Source: a virus. From it: a stretch of 64,000 nucleotides of DNA. Shown here piece by piece: positions 49,602 to 56,042 of this stretch (positions are counted from its first letter, which is position 1; each line of letters starts with the position of its first letter). The translations under genes and the position numbers were made by a program. The notes below the pieces were generated by a model. The model searched no databases. It saw only the letters and a list, made by a program, of their open reading frames with translations, and was not told the DNA's origin. Location: positions 1-64,000 of IMG/VR virus record IMGVR_UViG_3300023184_000062. The stretch is one strand, 5' to 3'.

Positions 49602-50810
49602 ATGACCAACGAAACTAAAATAAACCATTGTTCCTTTTGTGAATTGCACAAAGATAAAGTTAAAAAATTAATAGTAAGTGAGGGTGTTGCTATATGTAGT
49701 GATTGTATTGATCTATGTAATAATCTGATCAAGGATGATAGTTCAATTGTAGAAAGCAATCCCAAAGATGAAGAAGATATAAAATATGATCCATCTAGTA
49801 TCAAAGAATACTTAGATATTCATGTAGTTGGGCAGAATAATGCTAAAACAGTACTAAGTGTGGCTATTGCTAATCACTATAAACGTATCACTTATCCACC
49901 AAAAGATTTAGAGATTGCCAAAGGTAATGTGTTATTAATTGGGCCAACTGGATCAGGTAAAACATTGCTAGCCAAGACTGTAGCAAAATATCTCAAAGTG
50001 CCCTTCGTTGTTGCTGATGCTACTTCACTAACAGAAGCTGGCTATGTGGGTGATGATGTTGAATCCATGATTAGTATGCTATTAAATGCTGCCGGGGGAG
50101 ACCCTAGATTAGCAGAACGTGGTATTGTGTTTGTTGATGAGATTGACAAGATTGCCCGTCGTAGTGAATCAGCAAGTATTACCCGAGACGTATCAGGTGA
50201 GGGCGTTCAGCAAGCATTACTTAAGTTGGTTGAAGGTACAGTATGTCGTATCCCAGCTGGTGGAGGGCGTAAACATCCTGGTGGTGACATGATGGAAATT
50301 GATACGAAAAATATATTATTCATATCAGGCGGAGCCTTTGTTGGGTTGAAAGATTTGATTGGTAATCGTAAGAATGGCTCTACTATTGGATTTGGTGCTG
50401 ATATCAAAGACAAAAAAGTAGAGGGTGATTTGACTGAAGTTACCCCAGATGACTTAACCAAGTATGGAATGATTCCAGAGTTTATTGGACGTTTCACCAC
50501 TACAGTTAGTATCGGGGAATTGAATAAAGAAGAATTGTTACGTGTTTTGACTGAAGTTAAAAACAACTATATCGCCCAATATACATATCTATTGAGTATT
50601 GATGATATTAATTTAACCTTTGCGGATGAGGCCTTAGAACAAATTGTTGAAAATTGCTTGACACTAAAGACCGGAGCACGTGGATTACATACTGAAATTG
50701 AGCGTTGTTTGATGCCACACATGTTCAACACCAAAAAGTACAGAGAAAATAACGTAACTGAGATAAATATAACAAGGGAGCAAGTTTTAGAACCAAAATC
50801 AATTTTATGA
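49602..50810 (+). CDS. clpX: ClpX unfoldase
   Basis: 402 residues with all ClpX parts: N-terminal zinc-binding domain (C10, C13, C32, C35), Walker A GPTGSGKT (114-121), pore loop GYVG (147-150), Walker B VFVDEID, RKH loop (223-225) and the IGF loop (TIGFG, 261-265) that docks on ClpP. It unfolds tagged proteins and feeds them to ClpP; a clpP gene lies about 5 kb downstream. The next gene (ribosomal protein bS21) starts in its stop (ATGA). No SD is evident at the ATG. Confidence 0.96.
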   Translation: MTNETKINHCSFCELHKDKVKKLIVSEGVAICSDCIDLCNNLIKDDSSIVESNPKDEEDIKYDPSSIKEYLDIHVVGQNNAKTVLSVAIANHYKRITYPPKDLEIAKGNVLLIGPTGSGKTLLAKTVAKYLKVPFVVADATSLTEAGYVGDDVESMISMLLNAAGGDPRLAERGIVFVDEIDKIARRSESASITRDVSGEGVQQALLKLVEGTVCRIPAGGGRKHPGGDMMEIDTKNILFISGGAFVGLKDLIGNRKNGSTIGFGADIKDKKVEGDLTEVTPDDLTKYGMIPEFIGRFTTTVSIGELNKEELLRVLTEVKNNYIAQYTYLLSIDDINLTFADEALEQIVENCLTLKTGARGLHTEIERCLMPHMFNTKKYRENNVTEINITREQVLEPKSIL

Positions 50811-51028
50811 GCATAAAAGGAAGACGAGTTATTGTTACTGACGGAAACGTTGATAAAGCATTACGTAAATTCAAAAAGAAGATAACAGACCAAAATCTGT
50901 TACAGGAATTGCGTGATCGGGAACAATATGTCAAACCCAGTATACAGCGTAAGGTTGATAAAGGGTTAGCCAAACGTAGATGGCAGAAATACTTGCGTGA
51001 CCAGAGTCTTCCCAAAAAACTATTTTAA
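50807..51028 (+). CDS. rpsU: Ribosomal protein bS21 homologue
   Basis: 73 residues: VTDGNVDKALRKFKKK, then LLQELRDREQYVKPS-x-x-RK and a basic tail RRWQKYLRDQ. This is the bS21 signature (ALRRFK...E-x-R-x-(R)E-x-YEKPS-x-x-RK). bS21 sits on the 30S platform near the anti-Shine-Dalgarno and helps choose mRNAs. Phage copies are known and may redirect ribosomes. It is translationally coupled to clpX. Confidence 0.9.
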   Translation: MSIKGRRVIVTDGNVDKALRKFKKKITDQNLLQELRDREQYVKPSIQRKVDKGLAKRRWQKYLRDQSLPKKLF

Positions 51029-51060
51029 CCTAAATAGTAGAATTTTTTACGTATTTCATA

Positions 51061-51105
51061 TATAATAAATACTTATTGTAGATGCCGATGGTCGGGTCTA
51101 CAATA
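51061..51105 (+). promoter_or_regulatory. hsp20 leader: -10/TAAATA box and long hairpin
   Basis: TATAATAAATA (51061-51071) is followed at once by a hairpin: TATTGTAGA (51074-51082) pairs with TCTACAATA (51097-51105), with an inner CCGA-TGG-TCGG stem. The SD (AGGAG) lies 20 bases further and is not covered, so this is not a classical ROSE thermometer; it may protect or regulate the mRNA. Confidence 0.55.
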
Positions 51106-51133
51106 TAGTCATCTTGCTTAATAGGAGAAAAAT

Positions 51134-51583
51134 ATGACAAAAACTTTACACCTTCGTTCCCTTGACATTCCGTCAATTCACAAATTTGCAGTAGGTTTTG
51201 ATAATATGTTTGATGAAATCTTACGTGTTAATGCTCAACAATCTAATTCAAACTATCCCCCGTATAATGTCGTTCAAATCAATGAGGACGAGTTTATGAT
51301 TAGTATCGCAGTGGCTGGATTTGGTCTTGATAATCTTTCGGTAACAAAAGACAAAAACTTTTTAATTATTGAAGGTAAAAACACAATCAAGGAAGAAGAA
51401 ATTGACATTAACTATCTACACAAGGGTATCAGCGCAAGAGATTTCCGTCGTGAATTCAAACTTGCCGACTTTGTAGAGATTGAAAATGCTCATTTAGAAT
51501 TGGGAATTCTTAATGTTCACTTAAAACGTGAAATACCTGAAGAACAAAAGCCCAAGTCTATTGCTATTACCTATACTAAATAG
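51134..51583 (+). CDS. Small heat-shock protein, Hsp20/IbpA-like
   Basis: 149 residues. The alpha-crystallin domain runs about 43-135 with PPYNVVQINEDEFMISIAVAGF, LIIEGK and a LELGILNVHLKREIPE end, matching IbpA. Hsp20 proteins hold unfolding proteins for refolding. Many T4-like aquatic phages carry one. It lies between bS21 and clpS. Confidence 0.92.
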   Translation: MTKTLHLRSLDIPSIHKFAVGFDNMFDEILRVNAQQSNSNYPPYNVVQINEDEFMISIAVAGFGLDNLSVTKDKNFLIIEGKNTIKEEEIDINYLHKGISARDFRREFKLADFVEIENAHLELGILNVHLKREIPEEQKPKSIAITYTK

Positions 51584-51589
51584 TATAAT
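51561..51589 (+). promoter_or_regulatory. Sigma-70-like promoter of clpS
   Basis: TTGCTA, 17-base spacer, TATAAT, inside the 3' end of hsp20. RNA would start just before the hairpin at 51598. Confidence 0.5.
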
Positions 51590-51597
51590 AGCATCAT

Positions 51598-51626
51598 GTG
51601 TGTAGTCATAGTGGCTACACACTTTT
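51598..51626 (+). terminator. Terminator-like hairpin, also the clpS leader
   Basis: GTGTGTAG pairs with CTACACAC over a nine-base loop, followed by TTTT. It fits a rho-independent terminator for hsp20, but would also form the 5' end of the clpS transcript. Confidence 0.75.
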
Positions 51627-51648
51627 ATAACTAACAATATAAACTACT

Positions 51649-51954
51649 ATGTCTAAAACAGAAACAAAAATTAAGATCAAGCCTAACCTTGCATTATCCG
51701 AGCCTCCGTTGTTCAAAATCATTTATATCAATGATAATGTAACAAGTATGGAATTTGTCGTAGGTAGTTTAATTGATTACTTTAATTATAACCAAGATAC
51801 TGCACAAACAATTACACATAATATCCATGAAGAAGGTAGTGCAATTGTTGCTGTACTGCCATATGAAATTGCTGAACAAAAGGGTATTGAGGTTACACTT
51901 GATGCACGTAGTCAAGGATTCCCGTTACAAGTGAAAGTTGAAGCTGAGGCTTAA
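51649..51954 (+). CDS. clpS: ClpS adaptor
   Basis: 101 residues with the ClpS core: PLFKIIYINDNVTSMEFVV, a H-x-x-G segment (NIHEEGSAIVAV), Y-E-x-A-E-x-K and a final FPLQVKVE. ClpS delivers N-degron substrates to ClpA in the host. The phage encodes ClpX rather than ClpA here, so it would work with host ClpA or divert it. No SD is seen before the ATG. It ends convergently on the minus-strand phosphoesterase-like gene (four-base overlap). Confidence 0.88.
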   Translation: MSKTETKIKIKPNLALSEPPLFKIIYINDNVTSMEFVVGSLIDYFNYNQDTAQTITHNIHEEGSAIVAVLPYEIAEQKGIEVTLDARSQGFPLQVKVEAEA

Positions 51955-52649
51955 ATTGTAATTGCTATTCGTTTAGCCCAATAGGGGTTTCTTTTGAAAC
52001 TGCTATTATTAATGTAGTTGATATCATTTATATTGGTATCAACTACTTTTTTGTATGTGCCATACAACCAATGCGATACTTTACTTTCTGTATCGGCTAG
52101 TAGTGAAATACTTAAATTAAGTTGAGTATCTATTGTTGAGGGATGTTCGCCAAAGTATAAATCTATACTGGGAACAGAGTTAGAGACTACTACAATACGT
52201 TTAACATCTAAATGTTTTTGTAGTCGTTCAATTGTATTTTTAAGATATAATATATCCTCATTGCGATGAACTTCTATGATGCTAGCGGTTTCATCTTCAT
52301 ATACAGTATTGCCATACCAGCCATTAGCACCAATAACTGCTATGCCATCAATGACAACCACATGATGGTGCATTAATGCTAGATTACGAATATTGCGACA
52401 TGCTTTATGGATTTCTTCAGTTCTTTTTGCAACATCACCTGTATTGTGATATTCTAGTGAACCTAGAGTATAGAATATACCCTGATAGAATTTAGATAAA
52501 TGCGATAAAGTTTGCTTAATCGTGCGTAAATCTTCACTAATGTTTCCTGCTATTATACAGTATAAACTAGTTGCTTTTCCTTCCCAATCAAAACTATCAT
52601 CGGGAGATAGATTTAGGTCACTAATTAAGTCAAACCCTATCGTGGTCAT
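51951..52649 (-). CDS. Degenerate metallophosphoesterase-like protein
   Basis: The 232-residue protein keeps the calcineurin-like phosphoesterase layout but has lost its metal ligands: D-x-H reads SDLNL (N13), GD reads GN (N36), GNHE reads GSLE (63-66), the THH/SHS site reads SNS (156-158) and GHxH reads GTYK (197-200). It is probably a non-catalytic relative of the active-looking protein at 61.5-62.3 kb. It follows a histone-like gene (TAAATG) in a two-gene minus-strand operon. Confidence 0.7.
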   Translation of the reverse strand: MTTIGFDLISDLNLSPDDSFDWEGKATSLYCIIAGNISEDLRTIKQTLSHLSKFYQGIFYTLGSLEYHNTGDVAKRTEEIHKACRNIRNLALMHHHVVVIDGIAVIGANGWYGNTVYEDETASIIEVHRNEDILYLKNTIERLQKHLDVKRIVVVSNSVPSIDLYFGEHPSTIDTQLNLSISLLADTESKVSHWLYGTYKKVVDTNINDINYINNSSFKRNPYWAKRIAITI

Positions 52650-52973
52650 TTATTTTGCAATGCTAATTTTAGGCTTTTTTGCAGCAGCAGGTGCTTTCGC
52701 TTTTGCTGGCGCTTTTGCTGGCGCTTTTTCTGCTTTTGGCTTAGCAGGTGCTTTAGCAGCGGCAGGCTTTGCGGCCTTTGGCTTAGCAGGTGCTTTAGCT
52801 ACAGCAGGAGCCTTTTCAGCTACAACCGGAGCAGCTACAGTGGCAGGAGCAACTACAGCCGGGGCTGGAGTTGGTGCTTCTACTTTGTAGGATGCAGCAG
52901 GTGCCGCTGTCTCGGGGGTCGCTACCGGGGCTGGGGATTCAATCCCGAGTAGACTTTTTAGAAATTTGATCAT
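52650..52973 (-). CDS. Histone-like Ala/Pro/Lys-rich protein
   Basis: 107 residues. A short amphipathic start (IKFLKSLLGI) is followed by repeated AP and AKPKA-type units, ending KKPKISIAK. The composition resembles bacterial H1-like or AlgP tails that bind DNA. The ATG chosen follows an AAGGAG SD; the ATG five codons earlier lies right after a TAAATA box and could serve a leaderless late transcript. Confidence 0.65.
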   Translation of the reverse strand: MIKFLKSLLGIESPAPVATPETAAPAASYKVEAPTPAPAVVAPATVAAPVVAEKAPAVAKAPAKPKAAKPAAAKAPAKPKAEKAPAKAPAKAKAPAAAKKPKISIAK

Positions 52974-53029
52974 AATTTTCTCCTTCATAGTATTTACTAT
53001 CGGTTAAGAATTTTATATTTTTTTCTATA

Positions 53030-53037
53030 GATAAATA
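53030..53037 (+). promoter_or_regulatory. Late-type promoter box (GATAAATA)
   Basis: It ends seven bases before the ATG at 53045, with no SD. On the other strand a second TAAATA box faces the histone-like gene, so the intergenic gap holds divergent late-type boxes. Confidence 0.5.
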
Positions 53038-53044
53038 CTAAACT

Positions 53045-54577
53045 ATGCGTGAACTTATTAATATCATTGAACAACTGAACGAAAGCACTGGACTAGCCGG
53101 GCGTAAACCAGGCGACGTTTTTAAAAACGAAAATGGTGAGGAGGCAATATTTAATGATATTAAATTCTTCCCCGAAGGTGGAGGAAAATACTCGCCTGAA
53201 GAACTGGATCAGGCACTAGGTGAAATTGAACAACAAGTTCCAGGAATTGTTTGGCAAAACAGTCGTTCTGGACGTACAGGTGGATTTGCAATAATCTCAT
53301 TCGGTAACTTTGTTATTGGACAATATCTACAGGAAGTTAAACCTTCTATTACTGATAACAAAGTATCAAATACATTTACAGTAGATGGTGCAACTTATAA
53401 GTTCGGTGGCAAGGCTGCTGCCAAAGCTGATGCAGGATTAAGTCCACAAGATTTGTTAACGGATAAAATTGATTTAACTATTCCAAAGATAATGAATCAG
53501 CTTGCTAGCAGTCTAGGAACTGATAACCCATTATACGCTTTAGCACATAATATCGCAATGGGACAACCATTGCCCATAACATTTGATGCTCCAGAGGGAG
53601 TTAGTTTTACTGCGTTCCGTGATTATTTCTGTGAAATATTACAACCAATAGCATTGCAAAAAGGTCAATACACGGGTAACGCAGGTGAGGCTGCAAATAA
53701 GTTTTTAGGTGGATCATTCCAAAAAACATTAATCAGTTTTGATGATAGCAAAACCGCAGGACTAAGCGATAGTGTTATGTCTACTAGAGATGGTCGTAGC
53801 GTACTGGTAAGTACTAAAGGTGGCAAAGGTGCTACCGCTAGCGCATCAAACTTAATTGACCAAATTGATAAGATTGCAGAAACGCCAGATGGTGGAAAAT
53901 TCTTAAACAAACACAAACAAATAGTTGACTTACTACGTGAGATACAAGATGCAGGGCAAGCAGGTGCTCCATTAATGTTGGGTGTAAGATATGGTATCAT
54001 CAGTCCTGATGATGCTGAAATGATTAGAGCATTTAAAAAGTTAAGTCCAGTTAGCTTAGACAATCTTGGTCAACTTGGTCTTAGCGAGAACTTAACAAAA
54101 TTGGCACAATCACGTAACACAGATGATCCAGATAATGTAAACTTATATTATCACTTGATGGCAGCAGTGGCACACAAAGCTGCTGAGGAAGTTAATGACA
54201 AAACTAAATTCAGTTCTGCTGCTGCTGATATATTAAACAACGGTGCATTAGTGCAAATGTATACCAAAGCAAATGAGGGCAAAGGTAAATGGACCTTGCA
54301 AGAATTCAATACAGTTTATCCAGGTAAAAGCATCAAGGGTGTTTATCTCTCAGCAGGTAAAACATATTACAGCACTGGAATAAAGGGTAACTATACATTC
54401 AAAATTGATAAAGGTTCAGGTAAACCCAAAGATGATGAAGAAACAACTAGCACACCTGCAGCAAGAGTAAAACGTGAAAAAAATGCAGGTAAAGATGAGT
54501 TAGCAACATCAGCAAGAGATATTGTTAATCCTGTTAATAAGCCAAGAGAAACTGGCACTAGGACTAAACGTAAATAA
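53045..54577 (+). CDS. Possible packaged nuclease-like protein
   Basis: 510 residues. The start RELINIIEQLNES looks like a cleavable head-targeting peptide (L-N-E then S). The middle (about 217-275) has GEAANKFLGG, FDDSKTAGLSDSV and RSVLVSTKGGKGATASASNL. The E...D...(V/I)-S-x-K order is reminiscent of PD-(D/E)xK nucleases, and similar SxKGGxGA segments occur in uncharacterised proteins of T4-like phages. The C-terminus is basic and disordered. Function unproven. The next gene starts after an AGGAGG SD. Confidence 0.55.
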   Translation: MRELINIIEQLNESTGLAGRKPGDVFKNENGEEAIFNDIKFFPEGGGKYSPEELDQALGEIEQQVPGIVWQNSRSGRTGGFAIISFGNFVIGQYLQEVKPSITDNKVSNTFTVDGATYKFGGKAAAKADAGLSPQDLLTDKIDLTIPKIMNQLASSLGTDNPLYALAHNIAMGQPLPITFDAPEGVSFTAFRDYFCEILQPIALQKGQYTGNAGEAANKFLGGSFQKTLISFDDSKTAGLSDSVMSTRDGRSVLVSTKGGKGATASASNLIDQIDKIAETPDGGKFLNKHKQIVDLLREIQDAGQAGAPLMLGVRYGIISPDDAEMIRAFKKLSPVSLDNLGQLGLSENLTKLAQSRNTDDPDNVNLYYHLMAAVAHKAAEEVNDKTKFSSAAADILNNGALVQMYTKANEGKGKWTLQEFNTVYPGKSIKGVYLSAGKTYYSTGIKGNYTFKIDKGSGKPKDDEETTSTPAARVKREKNAGKDELATSARDIVNPVNKPRETGTRTKRK

Positions 54578-54590
54578 GTAGGAGGTTATC

Positions 54591-55319
54591 GTGGCAACTT
54601 GTAAATTTGACTGGTCATCAATAAATCGCTACGAGTTAAACGATTACATTTGGTCGATGCATCCTAAAGTAATTAACAAAGAAATGACTATTGCAAATTT
54701 CCATAGACTAGTAGGAAATCACATAAAGAAACATATCCCTATTAAATTAAAAAAATGGAGAGATAGTGATGTTGAAAACAATTGCACTTGGGTCGGTGGT
54801 GCTTACTACAGTGATTTAGATAAACAAAAACAAAAATCAATTGAATTAGTACTTGTTTATAAGAGTAGAGAAAATTCAATTAAGATAACTCCACTTAATT
54901 TTCAAAGGTCATGTCGTACTATTACTCATACAATAATGCATGAAATAATTCATATGCGACAATATCGCCGTAGAAAATTTAAAGAGTTACCCGATTATAA
55001 TAGCACCGCTAAAAAAACAGAGCAACGAGAAGAACAATCTTATCTTGGATGTAGTGATGAGATTGATGCGTATGGATTCAATATAGCCTGTGAATTGTTA
55101 TGGAAATTCAATAATGACACGGATAAAGTAATTTCATACCTCAATGAGGACCAAAGAGGTAAACGCAGAAAACATAACAGTTGGAGATTGTATTTAAAAG
55201 CATTCAATCACGACCACGAGCATCCAATCATAAAACGGGTAAAACAAAAGGTTGTACGATACTTACCAAATGCAATGTATGGTAAACCCTATCGCAATAA
55301 AGATTGGATAAATCATTAA
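54591..55319 (+). CDS. Zinc metallopeptidase-like protein (HEIIH)
   Basis: 242 residues, GTG start after AGGAGG. THTIMHEIIHMRQYRRR gives the HExxH site at about residue 118; a later E-x-x-D-AYG (SDEIDAYGFNIA) helix probably provides the third ligand, as in SprT/zincin proteins. The N- and C-termini are basic, suggesting DNA binding. The HE-x-x-H-x-RQ context is shared with the product at 5.1-5.7 kb. Substrate unknown. Confidence 0.7.
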   Translation: MATCKFDWSSINRYELNDYIWSMHPKVINKEMTIANFHRLVGNHIKKHIPIKLKKWRDSDVENNCTWVGGAYYSDLDKQKQKSIELVLVYKSRENSIKITPLNFQRSCRTITHTIMHEIIHMRQYRRRKFKELPDYNSTAKKTEQREEQSYLGCSDEIDAYGFNIACELLWKFNNDTDKVISYLNEDQRGKRRKHNSWRLYLKAFNHDHEHPIIKRVKQKVVRYLPNAMYGKPYRNKDWINH

Positions 55320-55328
55320 CCATAATAG

Positions 55329-55357
55329 TTGCAACTAGCTAAATTTTCTGTTATACT
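55329..55357 (+). promoter_or_regulatory. Sigma-70-like promoter of clpP
   Basis: TTGCAA, 17-base spacer, TATACT; the leader then has TAAGGAAG before the ATG at 55377. Confidence 0.65.
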
Positions 55358-55376
55358 TACAATTTTAAGGAAGTAT

Positions 55377-55964
55377 ATGAGTTTAGTACCAATGGTTTTA
55401 GAACAAACAAGCAAAGGTGAGCGTAGTTACGATATCTACAGCCGCATGTTGCGTGACCGTGTCATTTTGCTTGAGGGCGAAGTACATGACCAAATGGCAA
55501 ATCTTATTGTTGCCCAATTACTTTACTTAGAAAGTGAAGGAGCAAAGGATATCAGTCTTTATATCAACAGCCCTGGTGGTAGTGTAACTGCTGGTATGGC
55601 AATCTATGACTGTATGCAATTCATTAAACCTGATATTATGACTATCGTTATGGGTCAAGCATGTAGCATGGGTAGTTTGCTAGCACAAGCAGGTAGTAAA
55701 GGTAAGCGTTACATGTTACCCAATGCAAGGCACATGATTCATCAGCCGAGCGGTGGCGCACGTGGTCAAGCTACCGATATGCTTATTCAAGTAGAAGAAA
55801 TCCTTGAGATGAAAAGGAACCTTACCAATATCTATGTTAAACACAATAGTGCAGGAAAGACGTTTGAACAATTGACACAGGATATGGAACGTGATAACTT
55901 TATGTCAGCGGACCAAGCTGTTGCGTATGGGTTAGCTGATATTGTGATGGAAAAACGAGAATAA
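55377..55964 (+). CDS. clpP: ClpP protease
   Basis: 195 residues with the full ClpP triad: S97 in GQACSMG, H122 in MIHQPSGG and D173 in [15 protein letters not shown] and the [10 protein letters not shown] handle region are intact. The subunits should form the barrel that degrades proteins unfolded by ClpX; phage clpX lies upstream. The start was chosen by SD and promoter; an upstream in-frame ATG lies inside the -35 region. Confidence 0.96.
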   Translation: MSLVPMVLEQTSKGERSYDIYSRMLRDRVILLEGEVHDQMANLIVAQLLYLESEGAKDISLYINSPGGSVTAGMAIYDCMQFIKPDIMTIVMGQACSMGSLLAQAGSKGKRYMLPNARHMIHQPSGGARGQATDMLIQVEEILEMKRNLTNIYVKHNSAGKTFEQLTQDMERDNFMSADQAVAYGLADIVMEKRE

Positions 55965-55986
55965 GTTGATTAATTATCCTGTTTCA

Positions 55987-56015
55987 TTGACTTTCTTGCC
56001 AAACTACTGTAAAAT
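55987..56015 (+). promoter_or_regulatory. Sigma-70-like promoter of the helicase gene
   Basis: TTGACT, 17-base spacer, TAAAAT. The spacer shares CCAAACTACTGTA with the promoter at 28434-28462. An ATAGGAG SD precedes the ATG. Confidence 0.65.
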
Positions 56016-56042
56016 TCTATACTTAACTTAATAGGAGTACCT

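Noticed and set aside
51074-51105. ROSE or fourU RNA thermometer before hsp20
   Set aside because: The hairpin does not cover the Shine-Dalgarno or ATG, and no U-rich strand pairs with AGGAG.
49602-55964. Host contamination or a misassembled bacterial segment because of clpX, clpP, clpS and rpsU
   Set aside because: The genes are interleaved and overlapped with phage-type small genes, share the same base composition and promoter style, and lack host operon neighbours such as tig or lon.
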